Source of the DNA: Dorea formicigenerans
GTDB lineage: Bacteria > Bacillota > Clostridia > Lachnospirales > Lachnospiraceae
Direction of reading: 5' to 3'
DNA length: 64,000 bases
NCBI RefSeq assembly: GCF_025150245.1
Contig: NZ_CP102279.1
Span: 2,539,423-2,603,422, forward strand
In this document: in pieces, positions 42,969 through 52,204 of the stretch
Numbering within the stretch: the stretch's first letter is position 1
Layout of the letters: the number at the start of each line of letters is the position of its first letter
Translations under genes and position numbers: made by a program
The notes under the pieces: generated by a model
Told to the model about the DNA's origin: nothing
What the model saw: only the letters and a program-made list of their open reading frames with translations
Database searches by the model: none

Positions 42969-45095
42969 CTATAAACTGTTCTTTGCTCCTACGATGATGA
43001 CATCATCACCTGGATCTATCATCTGCATTTCCACTTCCATCAGCATCATGATCTTATCAAGGTCTACAGAACCTGAGAAATCCATGACACGCGCACCGGC
43101 ACAAATGTAATAGTCCGGGCGAAGGATTGCGTCCTGCTGATAAATTGCAAGCTCTTCCCATAACTGAGATACGATATTACGATAGCTTCCGGCTTTACAA
43201 AGAATTGCTTTTCCGTCATTTCTCTGAACCTTGATAAATCCTTTTTTATCCAGAATACGAACCGGATGTTTTCCTTTTCCTTCTATAGCAAATACATAGA
43301 AGTTCTTTGTTGCACATTCTTCATTTACTTCTGATGGAGCAACCTTCAAGTCTTCAGCTGCCAGTTCTCTTGCTTCCTTAGCTGTACACTCTTTTAAAAG
43401 GTCCGTTGTCTTAACTTCTGTTGATCCAAGGGCAATGGCTGTCAGTTTTGATGTCTGCGGATCGATCTCAATATGTACATCTACGCTGTCTGCTGCCGCA
43501 CCACTTTCTACAGCCTTATCAATTGCCTCAGCTTTGATGGAGCGGATATCTTCCGGTGTCGGGTTCGGAACAACACGTTCTACAACGTCTCGTACCATTG
43601 CAAGCGCAACTCCGATAGAAGAAATAACTTCTGCATTGTCCGGGATTGAATAGCGCAGTCCCATTTTATCAGAACAGAATCCGATAAGAGCCGCTGCTCC
43701 TCCACCAACTCCGACCAGACTGATCTGGTCTTTTTCCAGACGGTATTTGTCAGCCAGATCCATAATGATCGGCTCAATCTTTTCGTAAGCCCTTGTCAGG
43801 ATCTGAGTTGCAACTTCTTCTACAGTTTTTCCCATGTAATCTGCCAGCGGCTGCATTGCCTTTCTTGCTGCATTCGCATTTCCATATGCAAAATATTCCG
43901 GCTTAATAAGACCAAGCACATTGGCTGCACATGTATTCGTAATGGTGATACGTTTTCCATTCTTTAATTCGATTGCGACATAGTCCTCCGGATCTCCTTC
44001 TTTCGGGCTGAAGAATACAACTTTCGGATCTACGATTTCTTCTTCCGGTGTAAATACTGCATAATCAAGACCTGCGATATGTGCGGAACGTGGTCCTACA
44101 TCTTTTACTCCGTTCTTATCTGCACGAACCATACTTCCTCCGGCAACACCGAGAACTCGTACATCTAAGCTGCTGATATATGTACGATGTCCGCCAACTA
44201 CAGAATAGTCGATAGCAGGACGTCCATCTTTGATAACACCGATATTGGTCGTTGTTCCACCTACTTCAAAGTATACACCATTAGAAGCACGCAGATACAT
44301 CAGACTTCCCATAACAGATGCGGCCGGACCGGATAACATGGTCAGTACCGGACGTTTTTTCATCTCACTGATCTCCATAACTCCACCGTCACCACGCATG
44401 ATCATCAGCGGAACTTCAACACCTGCACTCTTAACACTTTGCTCTGTAGAGTTTGCAGTGTTAAGCATTTTCGGAAGAATAGACGCATTGATCGCTGCTG
44501 TACGGGTACGTCTTGTCAGTCCGTAAAGTTTTGTGATCTCACTGGCTGCTGTTGCTTCAAGTCCCATGTCTTTTGCAATCTTGCAGATGCCAGTCTCATT
44601 TTCCATATCATCTACGCCGAAAGACTCACTGGCAACGATAACCTCTGCGCCATCTCCAACTAAAGATTTAATCGTGTCTGTCACAGCCTGGTCGGACAGT
44701 TTTTCATCACAGATGTAACGATTCTTAAGACGGATAAAACGTCCAGACCCAAGATTGATGTCTTTCATATTTGTCTGAGCTTTTGCAATGAGTCCGCCGA
44801 TTCCTTTCGGACCGACACCAACAACACCAACCTTTGCAACGTCACCTTCGATTAAGGCATTGGTTGCCTGGGTCGTAGAATGTGCTACGAAAATGACATC
44901 TTTCGGGTCAATATTATTTTCCCGCAGGCAATTCTGAAATGCTGCTACAACACCGGCTGCTACGCCTGCTTTATCATCGTGAGTTGTCTTTACGGAAGAT
45001 TTTCCAATTATTTCATGTGTGGCATTGTCAATGGCAACCGCTTTTGTATGTGTTCCACCTACGTCAATACCCATACGTACTTTTCTATCACTCAT
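42969..45095 (-). CDS. HyuA-type hydantoinase/oxoprolinase family protein
   Basis: 708 aa. The ASKHA-like N-terminus RMGIDVGGTHTKAVAIDN binds ATP phosphate; HSTTQATNALIEGDVAKVGV, FEVGGTTTNIGVIKDGRP and GVGGGAAALIGF are typical of the HyuA subunit of N-methylhydantoinase, oxoprolinase and acetone carboxylase. No HyuB partner is adjacent, so it works alone or with a remote partner. GGAGGG precedes the ATG, 15 bases after the transporter. In this setting an ATP-driven ring opening or phosphorylation of a cyclic sugar-acid derivative is plausible but unproven. Confidence 0.88.
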   Translation of the reverse strand: MSDRKVRMGIDVGGTHTKAVAIDNATHEIIGKSSVKTTHDDKAGVAAGVVAAFQNCLRENNIDPKDVIFVAHSTTQATNALIEGDVAKVGVVGVGPKGIGGLIAKAQTNMKDINLGSGRFIRLKNRYICDEKLSDQAVTDTIKSLVGDGAEVIVASESFGVDDMENETGICKIAKDMGLEATAASEITKLYGLTRRTRTAAINASILPKMLNTANSTEQSVKSAGVEVPLMIMRGDGGVMEISEMKKRPVLTMLSGPAASVMGSLMYLRASNGVYFEVGGTTTNIGVIKDGRPAIDYSVVGGHRTYISSLDVRVLGVAGGSMVRADKNGVKDVGPRSAHIAGLDYAVFTPEEEIVDPKVVFFSPKEGDPEDYVAIELKNGKRITITNTCAANVLGLIKPEYFAYGNANAARKAMQPLADYMGKTVEEVATQILTRAYEKIEPIIMDLADKYRLEKDQISLVGVGGGAAALIGFCSDKMGLRYSIPDNAEVISSIGVALAMVRDVVERVVPNPTPEDIRSIKAEAIDKAVESGAAADSVDVHIEIDPQTSKLTAIALGSTEVKTTDLLKECTAKEARELAAEDLKVAPSEVNEECATKNFYVFAIEGKGKHPVRILDKKGFIKVQRNDGKAILCKAGSYRNIVSQLWEELAIYQQDAILRPDYYICAGARVMDFSGSVDLDKIMMLMEVEMQMIDPGDDVIIVGAKNSL

Positions 45096-45110
45096 TTTTT
45101 CACGCCCTCC

Positions 45111-46463
45111 TTAACCGAACATAACATATGTGATCGCCTGCATAATGATACATACAAGCCATGCATATGGCAGTGTCATCTTCAGATGTTCTCTTGTGGA
45201 TACTTTTGAGTAGCTTACTCCCCATGCAATCCAGCTCTGTGTCATACAGATCGATACATTCATTGTAATAGAAGGAATGACCATCAGTGCATACAGATAT
45301 GGTGTTGGGAATCCGATTCCTTTCAGGATTCCAAGTGTTGCAGCTCCGCAGCCGAACAGTGTAAATGGTCCACGGAACAGTCCAAGTGGCGCAAGAATTG
45401 CAAATACAATGCTGATAACCAGTGTATTATTCGGAATAATATTTCCAAGAAGTGCATTAAAATATGGCACACAAAGCTCTGCTGCTTTGTTGAACATCGG
45501 AATCATAAGCAGGAATCCTACCAGCGGTGCAGTGTCAACAACACCATCATAGAAATCCTTATTCAGTACACGGCATGCACCGCGAAATGATGTCAGTTTC
45601 TTACATACGAATAATGCGTAGAAACTTCCAATTGTAAATCCAAGAATGATCGGTACATTAAACACTACAAGAAGTACAACCGGAATGATCGGTGCGATCA
45701 GAGCAATTGTCGGAACATATCCCGGGCGGGCTTTTCTTGCTGCAGATGCGCTCCATGCATGAACGGTTTTCTTCTTTCTAAGTGTCACAACACACATAAC
45801 AATTACTACAAGAAGCTGTACTGCAACTCCGATGATTGCCCAGTGAAGACGTGCAGGATCATCATAAGTGATGAGCTGTTTTCCATCTTCTCCAAGGAAG
45901 AATCCAAGGAACTGTCCGGTAAGTACCGGATTTAAATACATTCCGGCTCCGACACTCATCATGAAGGATCCGATGGAAAGTGTCTTAGGAATACCAAGAC
46001 TCATAAGGATTGGAAGAATGATCACTCCAATCGCTACAACGGCACCTGCGCCAAATAATGTTGAAAAGATTGCTGTTGTAACTGTAGAAAGTAATACACA
46101 GATGATAACTGGTTTGTCTCCACCAAGCTCAACCGCTTTACGGATCAGTGCATCTGCAATACCTGTCTGAAGAAGAACACGTCCAAACCATGCACCAAAT
46201 ACAACATTTACAAGTACATTTCCCCAGCCTTCCGGACCGGACTGGAAAACTTTTGTAATTGCATCAACAACACTGATATCCGTGATTCCCGGATAAGAAC
46301 CAATAAATTCCGGATTTGTCGCAAATGTATTTCCAATAAGTGGAAGCACTGTCCAAATAATTGCCATAATCAGCATACCCATCATCAGGTTACCGCCGCG
46401 CACTGCGTATACGGCCAACCCTACAAATGAGATGAGCAGCAGGATTCCAATAATATATTCCAT
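45111..46463 (-). CDS. Ion-transporter-superfamily (CitMHS/GntP-like) organic-acid transporter
   Basis: 450 aa with 11-12 hydrophobic helices. The region FGAWFGRVLLQTGIADALIR followed by TAIFSTLFGAGAVVAIGVII, and a second half with GFLLMIPMFNKAAEL and APLGLFRGPFTLFGCGAATL, shows the two-repeat build of IT-superfamily transporters (gluconate, citrate). It probably brings in the operon's acidic substrate. The subfamily is not certain. Confidence 0.82.
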   Translation of the reverse strand: MEYIIGILLLISFVGLAVYAVRGGNLMMGMLIMAIIWTVLPLIGNTFATNPEFIGSYPGITDISVVDAITKVFQSGPEGWGNVLVNVVFGAWFGRVLLQTGIADALIRKAVELGGDKPVIICVLLSTVTTAIFSTLFGAGAVVAIGVIILPILMSLGIPKTLSIGSFMMSVGAGMYLNPVLTGQFLGFFLGEDGKQLITYDDPARLHWAIIGVAVQLLVVIVMCVVTLRKKKTVHAWSASAARKARPGYVPTIALIAPIIPVVLLVVFNVPIILGFTIGSFYALFVCKKLTSFRGACRVLNKDFYDGVVDTAPLVGFLLMIPMFNKAAELCVPYFNALLGNIIPNNTLVISIVFAILAPLGLFRGPFTLFGCGAATLGILKGIGFPTPYLYALMVIPSITMNVSICMTQSWIAWGVSYSKVSTREHLKMTLPYAWLVCIIMQAITYVMFG

Positions 46464-46479
46464 GATATTTCCTCCTGTA

Positions 46480-47130
46480 TCAAAGATTCTTTATGATTTC
46501 TATAACCTCTTTTAAATTCGAAACTTTCGCATCCCACAGGCCTTCTTCTTTCTTAGGTGCCGGGGACAGATCTGGGATTACAATCGCTTTGCAGCCAGCA
46601 TTTTTTGCAGCTTTCAGACCATTTGGGCTGTCTTCCAAAACAAGACATTTCTCTGTCGAAACTCCCAGTGCCTCTGCCGCAGCTATGAAGATATCACCGG
46701 CAGGCTTCGCTGCCTTCACTTCATCACCGCACACTGATGCACTGAAATATTCTGTTACATTTGCCATATCCAGATAACCCATCGCTTTCTTGCGGTTTGT
46801 CGAGGTTGCGAGCGCCGCCGGAATATTTTCTCTTTTCAAATACTCCAGCAGCTCCACCAGCCCTTTCTTTACCGGAAGCCCATTCTTATCGATCCATTCT
46901 TTTGCATATACCGTCCGAAGCGTAAATGCTTCATCATACAGCTCTTCACTTCCAAATGCTTCTTTGAAATGTCTTCGCTTTTCTTTTTCTCCGGTTCCGC
47001 GAAAAGAAGCGATCAATTCATCTTTCATATGAATGCCAAGCTTTTTTCCTGCATATTTCCAGCCTTCGTATCCGATTCTTTCCGTATCGAACATAAGCCC
47101 GTCCATATCAAAAAGTACTCCCTGAATCAT
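46480..47130 (-). CDS. HAD-superfamily phosphatase/phosphoglucomutase-like
   Basis: 216 aa subfamily I HAD: motif I GVLFDMDGLMFDTE, motif II AALATSTNRKKAMGYL, Lys in KAAKPAGDIFIAAAEALG, motif IV CLVLEDSPNGLKAAKNAG. Similar to beta-phosphoglucomutase and sugar-phosphate phosphatases. 33 bases after yiaK. It may remove phosphate from an intermediate. Confidence 0.9.
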   Translation of the reverse strand: MIQGVLFDMDGLMFDTERIGYEGWKYAGKKLGIHMKDELIASFRGTGEKEKRRHFKEAFGSEELYDEAFTLRTVYAKEWIDKNGLPVKKGLVELLEYLKRENIPAALATSTNRKKAMGYLDMANVTEYFSASVCGDEVKAAKPAGDIFIAAAEALGVSTEKCLVLEDSPNGLKAAKNAGCKAIVIPDLSPAPKKEEGLWDAKVSNLKEVIEIIKNL

Positions 47131-47163
47131 TGTTTCTTCCTATTCTATATTTCCTAATTATTA

Positions 47164-48165
47164 TTACATCTTCAGAACAGATTCCCATACTTCTTCAACA
47201 ACCGGGATTCCCTGTTCTTTGTTCTCTTTGATGTTCTTAAGCTCTAACTCTCCCGGATAAAGAACTTCTCCGTCCTCTTTGATCGGCTCAGAAGATTTCA
47301 CATCTGCAAGAATCTCATCTACAATTGCATCTGTCTGCTCCACTGTGTTGAACTTTGTAGGATCTACTGCAATCATAATCTGAGTAAGTCCAATCTCGTC
47401 ACCGAATGTTCCGATTTTTGATACAGAGTTTCCATCTGTAAGAACTGTTGCGATCAGATCCAGCACGATGGAAAGTCCACTTCCCTTCCAGTATCCCATC
47501 GGAAGCACACGCCATGTCTTCTCGATTTCTGAAGGGTCTGTTGTGAGTTCTCCCTTTGTATCATATCCTCCCGGCACCGGAAGTTTCAGTCCTTTCAGAC
47601 GGCAATCTTCAATCTTTCCATAAGAAAACTGAGATACAGCACAGTCGATCATTGCATGTTCCCCATTAGAACGAGGCACTGCCATGATCAACGGGTTATT
47701 TCCGATCTTGCGGTTCAGTCCACCCCATGCAGGCATGTTCGGCATTGTATTAGACCAGCAGATTCCGATACAACCATGATCTGCTGCAAGCCAGCCATAT
47801 GTACCACCACGCATCCAGTGGTTATTATTTCCAAGAGCTACACAACCAATTCCATTCTCCTTCGCAAGTTCGCATGCACGATCCATTGCACGTTTTGCAT
47901 TCAGAGGTCCAAATCCACGATGTCCATCCCAACGTTCAATCGCTCCCATCTTCATCTCACAAGTTGCTCTTGCATTCGGATCAATCTCACCTTTCTCCAG
48001 GTAGCTGACAACTCTTGGAAAACGGTTCAGTCCGTGGGAGTATACACCAGCCAGACTGTTCTGTGCGAAAATGATTGCCGCATTCTCGGCATCTTCATGA
48101 GTGAATCCTTTTTTCTCTAATACTCTTGCAAACTCCTGCACCATTACATCATATTGAACTCTCAT
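47164..48165 (-). CDS. yiaK: 2,3-diketo-L-gulonate reductase-like oxidoreductase
   Basis: 333 aa of the malate/L-lactate dehydrogenase (Ldh_2) family. It follows E. coli YiaK (DlgD) closely: NSLAGVYSHGLNRFPRVVSY, IERWDGHRGFGPLNAKRAMD, ALGNNNHWMRGGTYGWLAAD, GICWSNTMPNMPAWGG and LPMGYWKGSGLSIVLDLIAT. NAD(P)H-dependent reduction of a 2-keto or diketo acid is expected. It is the first gene of the LacI operon, 66 bases downstream of a strong promoter. Confidence 0.9.
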   Translation of the reverse strand: MRVQYDVMVQEFARVLEKKGFTHEDAENAAIIFAQNSLAGVYSHGLNRFPRVVSYLEKGEIDPNARATCEMKMGAIERWDGHRGFGPLNAKRAMDRACELAKENGIGCVALGNNNHWMRGGTYGWLAADHGCIGICWSNTMPNMPAWGGLNRKIGNNPLIMAVPRSNGEHAMIDCAVSQFSYGKIEDCRLKGLKLPVPGGYDTKGELTTDPSEIEKTWRVLPMGYWKGSGLSIVLDLIATVLTDGNSVSKIGTFGDEIGLTQIMIAVDPTKFNTVEQTDAIVDEILADVKSSEPIKEDGEVLYPGELELKNIKENKEQGIPVVEEVWESVLKM

Positions 48166-48211
48166 ATTAATCTCCTTTCAATTTTGAGAAAATATTATTG
48201 AAAATTTATAG

Positions 48212-48219
48212 AAGCGCTT
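48212..48219. promoter_or_regulatory. LacI-type operator over the yiaK transcription start
   Basis: AGAAGCGCTTTCT contains AAGCGCTT, the usual GC-centred LacI-family core. It lies 12 bases downstream of the -10, about 47 bases before the start codon. Confidence 0.7.
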
Positions 48220-48231
48220 TCTTTACTTTTC

Positions 48232-48259
48232 ATTATATTTATTTCACTCGTTTTGTCAA
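48232..48259 (-). promoter_or_regulatory. Near-consensus promoter of the yiaK-uxuA operon
   Basis: TTGACA (48254-48259) and TATAAT (48232-48237), both perfect hexamers, 16 bases apart. Being strong, it needs repression, which fits the operator at 48212. Confidence 0.9.
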
Positions 48260-48362
48260 TTTCATGCGCATATTTTTATTTTTTTCGGCATTATGTTCAA
48301 ATTCTAGCATTTATTTTAGTACAAAATAACGATTATTTTTTAACAATCTTTCATATTTATGC

Positions 48363-48370
48363 AAGCGCTT
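48363..48370. promoter_or_regulatory. Upstream LacI-type operator
   Basis: GCAAGCGCTTTC holds the same AAGCGCTT core 151 bases upstream of the promoter-proximal copy, a spacing that would allow a loop. Confidence 0.6.
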
Positions 48371-48391
48371 TCAGTTTATTAAAGATTATGA

Positions 48392-48447
48392 AGAAAAAAA
48401 AAGCAGAGGTACTTTCAGTTTTTCTTTCTGAAAATCCTTCTGCTTTT
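48392..48447 (-). terminator. Terminator of lacI
   Basis: AAAAGCAGAAGG and CCTCTGCTTTTTTTTT flank an inner CAG/CTG pair on the minus strand, 58 bases after the lacI stop. Confidence 0.8.
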
Positions 48448-48505
48448 CATAGCTCTATCTGCAATCTTTCACCTATATCGTCTTTTTTTGTTGTCTTATG
48501 TCAGC

Positions 48506-49495
48506 TTATGTTGTCTTTCCTTCCACCAATTCCGGCTGGATCACACAGGAAGAGTACACATCCGTCTGTTCAATCAAACTTGTAAGGAGCTGCACGCTCA
48601 TCATCGCAACCATCTCCGGCTTATTGTCAATAGTCGTAAGACGTGGTTCACAGATTCTTGCATATTCTGAATTATTGTACCCGGTAACCGCTACATCTTC
48701 CGGTACTCGAAGTCCGGCACGCAATGCCGCTTTCACCGCTCCCGTTGCTGTAATGTCTTCTCCACAGACAATGGCTGTAAATTTCTTATTCTCGGCAATC
48801 AGTTTTTCAACCGCTTCGATTCCTCCACCGATACTTCTGTCCGTATCGATCACATATTGCTTCGCGTCACTAACACCGTGACTTTCCAATGCTTTTATAA
48901 ACCCTTCACTTTTTAACCTGGCACTGACCGTATCCATATCCTTTAGATAGTACATATCAAGGTGCCCTCTTTTTAGCAGATGTTCCACTGCCAGAGAAAC
49001 GCCATACCGGTCATCAACTAAGACAGAATAGGAATTCGGCAGTTCCAGTTTTCCATTCGCAAGCACTACCGGTGTATTCTTAATCATATTTCCAATTTCA
49101 TCTTTTTTGCAAAGTGTATTAAAAATTGAACCGACCAGTACGATTCCGTCTACTTTTTTCTCAAGCATTGTCTTTAAATACTTGGCTGTCTCTTCCAACT
49201 CACCACCCGTATTACAGATTGCGACCTCGTACCCTCTGTGGCTAAACTCCCGTTCAATTGTATAAACAGTTCTCGCATAATGCGGCACGCGGATATCCAC
49301 AGTCAGTACTGCAACCGTCTTCATTGTTTTACTTACCATACCACGCGCAATCGCACTGGGCGTATAATCATGCTTGTCCAATATTGCTTCTACTTTTTTT
49401 CTTGTAGCAGCATTCACATTCCCTTTGTTATTCATAACACGAGAAACCGTTGATATAGAAACTCCGGCTTCTTTTGCTATATCATATATATTCAT
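48506..49495 (-). CDS. LacI-family transcriptional repressor
   Basis: 329 aa. HTH NIYDIAKEAGVSISTVSRVM with hinge SAIARGMVSKTMKTVAVLT, then a type I binding-protein ligand domain (VDGIVLVGSIFN, AVTGYNNSEYARICEPRLTT). ATG 49495 has AAGAGG upstream; the longer frame (49522) lacks a site. It is divergent in control but parallel in direction to the yiaK operon. Its leader contains an operator copy, implying autoregulation. Confidence 0.94.
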   Translation of the reverse strand: MNIYDIAKEAGVSISTVSRVMNNKGNVNAATRKKVEAILDKHDYTPSAIARGMVSKTMKTVAVLTVDIRVPHYARTVYTIEREFSHRGYEVAICNTGGELEETAKYLKTMLEKKVDGIVLVGSIFNTLCKKDEIGNMIKNTPVVLANGKLELPNSYSVLVDDRYGVSLAVEHLLKRGHLDMYYLKDMDTVSARLKSEGFIKALESHGVSDAKQYVIDTDRSIGGGIEAVEKLIAENKKFTAIVCGEDITATGAVKAALRAGLRVPEDVAVTGYNNSEYARICEPRLTTIDNKPEMVAMMSVQLLTSLIEQTDVYSSCVIQPELVEGKTT

Positions 49496-49541
49496 CTTTT
49501 TCCTCTTTTCACTGCTTTGCATTGCATACCAAGCTCCTATG

Positions 49542-49551
49542 AAAGCGCTTT
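49542..49551. promoter_or_regulatory. Operator in the lacI leader
   Basis: AAAGCGCTTT, a perfect 10-base palindrome with the same core as the two sites near yiaK, between the lacI promoter (TTGACA 49585-49590, TATCCT 49561-49566) and its start. Confidence 0.7.
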
Positions 49552-49775
49552 TATACTATGAGGATACGTGATTTCAAAGGGATTTGTCAAGAGATTATTG
49601 ATGAAAGTAATTTTTCAAATTAATTTCGCTATAACACACTAGTCATAAAATCCAAGAACGTCCATGCTGTCTCACTTTTACAACCGTTTTATTCTTACCT
49701 CAACTGTAAAATCAATGAATAGAGCAAAAAATGAGACAATCTCATTTTTCAATTACAAAAGAGAGGAGCATTTAT

Positions 49776-50027
49776 ATGCCAAAACCAAAGACAGCCACCG
49801 GAGAAAAGAACTTAATCAGTAAAAGACTCATCGAGCTTCGTGAGAAAAACCATATGTCCCAGCGGATGCTTGCCCATCAGCTTCAACTGCGCGGCTATGA
49901 TATGGACAAAAATGTAATTACAAGAATTGAAACAAATAAGCGCTTTGTTACTGATGTTGAAATCAAAGCATTTTCTGAAGTTTTCGAAATATCTTATGAA
50001 TATCTCATTGATGGAAAAGAAAAGTAA
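49776..50027 (+). CDS. XRE-family helix-turn-helix regulator
   Basis: 83 aa, one of few plus-strand genes. HTH_3 domain: ISKRLIELREKNHMSQRMLA then ITRIETNKRFVTDVEIKAF. Start at the ATG after GAGAGGAG. The family often controls mobile-element or toxin genes. Its stop codon lies inside the 5' arm of the following terminator. Confidence 0.87.
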   Translation: MPKPKTATGEKNLISKRLIELREKNHMSQRMLAHQLQLRGYDMDKNVITRIETNKRFVTDVEIKAFSEVFEISYEYLIDGKEK

Positions 50028-50058
50028 TGCGAGTGGCTTCGCATTACTTTTCTTTTCT
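50021..50058 (+). terminator. Terminator overlapping the XRE gene end
   Basis: AAAGTAATGCGA pairs with TCGCATTACTTT around GTGGCT, then TCTTTTCTC. The TAA is in the first arm. The symmetric stem could serve both strands. Confidence 0.8.
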
Positions 50059-50118
50059 CTCATATCCATTCTAAGATCAGTGTCCTGATCAAATCAAGTC
50101 GAACGTCCGTGAGACTTG

Positions 50119-50170
50119 GCGCGTGATTCTGGTCAGAAAAGCTGACATATTCCTATCAGAATCACTGCGC
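50119..50170. repeat. Large imperfect hairpin with an inner stem
   Basis: GCGCGTGATTCTG pairs with CAGAATCACTGCGC (one bulge). Inside it GTCAG-AAAAG-CTGAC makes a second stem. No T run. The flanking sequence to 50310 has no supported gene. Confidence 0.5.
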
Positions 50171-50310
50171 ATCCTCGCGGATCGTTTATCTCATCACTAT
50201 ACTTTTTAGTATTGGTATTATGGTTCTATTTGGTTTTATATGTGTTCCACTGTCCTAAATCCATAGGCTGTACTGAACGGTGTTATCAATTTGTTATCAC
50301 ATCTCTGTTA

Positions 50311-50610
50311 TCAATCAAAGATTCTCGTGATATCCTGATATCGGTTAACTACACGATAAACCTCTACATATTCTTTACTGATCTTGTAAATAATCACATA
50401 ATCTTCCCATATCGCATATTTATAATCTGTCCGAAAGCTGACCCGTTTGGAGAGATCCGCCCCCATTCCCGGAAACATTTGAAGATTTTCAAATTTACCA
50501 TAAATCTCTTTTATCGTCTTCGCAGCATATTCCTCGTTGTCTTCGGCAATATAATCCCGGATGTTCTTCAAATCCTTTGCAACAATCGGATTGATCCGCA
50601 GTTTTAACAT
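50311..50610 (-). CDS. RelE/ParE-family toxin
   Basis: 99 aa toxin of the RelE/ParE superfamily: LRINPIVAKDLKNIRDYIAE, then LQMFPGMGADLSKRVSFRTD and a YVIIYKISKEYVEVYRVVN core. The ATG at 50610 begins 1 base after the antitoxin stop, preceded by GGGGG. RelE members cut ribosome-bound mRNA; ParE members hit gyrase. Which one this is cannot be settled. Confidence 0.88.
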   Translation of the reverse strand: MLKLRINPIVAKDLKNIRDYIAEDNEEYAAKTIKEIYGKFENLQMFPGMGADLSKRVSFRTDYKYAIWEDYVIIYKISKEYVEVYRVVNRYQDITRIFD

Positions 50611-50611
50611 C

Positions 50612-50860
50612 TTATTCCCCCACAAGTGCTTTTAATTCATCCAGATCCAGCCAGCCTTCTCCGTCTTTCACCGCTTCTTCAGCTTCCTGCAGCTTCATCA
50701 GAAGCTTTTTCTCTGCCCGGTCACGCTCATAATCTTCAATATCCATGACTACGAAACGTCCTCTGCCATTCTTAGTCAGATATACCGGTTCTCCTTTATG
50801 ACAGTTTTTCAGGACTTCATTATAATTTCTCAAATCAGATACTGGTAAAATATTTGCCAT
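50612..50860 (-). CDS. YefM/Phd-family antitoxin
   Basis: 82 aa. The Phd/YefM N-terminus LPVSDLRNYNEVLKNCHKGE-P-V-Y-L-T-K-N-G binds DNA; the C-terminal half is acidic and helical to wrap the toxin. First gene of the pair and probably autorepressor. The two genes are nearly contiguous. Confidence 0.9.
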   Translation of the reverse strand: MANILPVSDLRNYNEVLKNCHKGEPVYLTKNGRGRFVVMDIEDYERDRAEKKLLMKLQEAEEAVKDGEGWLDLDELKALVGE

Positions 50861-50986
50861 ATTCTTTCAGCTCCTTCCTTTGATTTTAAATTGTTTCTGC
50901 TACTTTTATTATACACAAAAAGCTGTAAAATTCAACGTAGATTTTTACAGCTTTAATTTTGTCATTCTATATATTTTTATCGCAAT

Positions 50987-52042
50987 CTATTTCAAATATT
51001 GAGAAAAAATCGCCTCCAATTCTTTATTTCCTTTCAAAAATTCATACTCTTCTTTATTTTCAATTTCTGTAGCTAATGCACGAACAAAATTATTTCCAAC
51101 ACCTGAAAAAGACTTTCCCTGCACTGTATCCACATATCTGTAATATAAAGGTGATTCCACCATCTTCCATGGCTTCTGTGACTCCATCAGCACTTCTTTT
51201 ATCAACTGAATACATTTTTCTACATCCTTTCGATACACGGCAATCAATAGATATGGTACTACTTTACCGTAATCCCACAGACCAAATAACGACACCATAT
51301 GTTCTGTGATTTCGGCAATCTCCTCTGCTTTACAATGATTTCCGGTTTCTTCTTCCATTTCTATCAACTTATACAGATAGTTTTGTATATTCGTAACTGT
51401 CTGCATCAGTTTTCCCTCTAAAAAGAACGCTGCAATATCTGTCCCTTCCTGGTGTGCTAGCACCTTCGTTTTCATAATTGTGGCATCTATCACAGTATCT
51501 GGAATTTTATCCAAAAAGATATTTGCTTCTTTATATTTTTCCATTTGTATATATTTCGCTGCAAGCATAAAAATACTGGAAATCCTTACCTTTTCATTCG
51601 GACTTTCAGCAGTTCGTTCCAGCCATTCAACAATCACATTATTGCATTCCAACTTTTTCTCATCATCGACATCGGATAAAGTTAACGCTGCATTTAAAAC
51701 AGTAGCAATTGAATAAATCAACGAATCACAATGAGGATATTCCTTTATTTTATTTTTTCCCATCTCAAAAGCTTTTATAAAGCTATCCAATGAAACTTCC
51801 GAAAGCTCATTCACAAATTGTCCAATCTCTTTTTCTGTCAATTCTTCACGAAATGAAAATAGTTCATTCATATCAATTTTTAATAATCGAGCAATTGCCG
51901 GAAGTAATGATATATCTGGATATGTGTTTCCTTTTTCCCATTTATTTACCGCAGGAGTAGAAACGTCCAAATAATCCGCCACCTGTTCTTGTGTTAATCC
52001 CGCAGTTTTCCGATAGTTTTTTATCTTCTCACCAATTTGCAT
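50987..52042 (-). CDS. XRE regulator with long helical sensor domain
   Basis: 351 aa. N-terminal HTH LTQEQVADYLDVSTPAVNKW, then about 280 residues of helical repeats (MLAAKYIQMEKYKEANIFLD and similar) like the peptide-sensing or TPR regions of RRNPP-type regulators. No signal gene is seen next to it. Role unknown. Confidence 0.85.
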   Translation of the reverse strand: MQIGEKIKNYRKTAGLTQEQVADYLDVSTPAVNKWEKGNTYPDISLLPAIARLLKIDMNELFSFREELTEKEIGQFVNELSEVSLDSFIKAFEMGKNKIKEYPHCDSLIYSIATVLNAALTLSDVDDEKKLECNNVIVEWLERTAESPNEKVRISSIFMLAAKYIQMEKYKEANIFLDKIPDTVIDATIMKTKVLAHQEGTDIAAFFLEGKLMQTVTNIQNYLYKLIEMEEETGNHCKAEEIAEITEHMVSLFGLWDYGKVVPYLLIAVYRKDVEKCIQLIKEVLMESQKPWKMVESPLYYRYVDTVQGKSFSGVGNNFVRALATEIENKEEYEFLKGNKELEAIFSQYLK

Positions 52043-52204
52043 TGTTCCTACCTCCTGTTTATATTCTCATTATAGTATTTCTAATATGTGTTTACAATTG
52101 AGCCTTCGTTTAATTATGGCTTCGATTTCTTAACTACCGGTTAAAATCTGCGAGAAAAATGCTCTATTTTATAATTCTACAAATCAAAATATCCTTAAAT
52201 TTAA

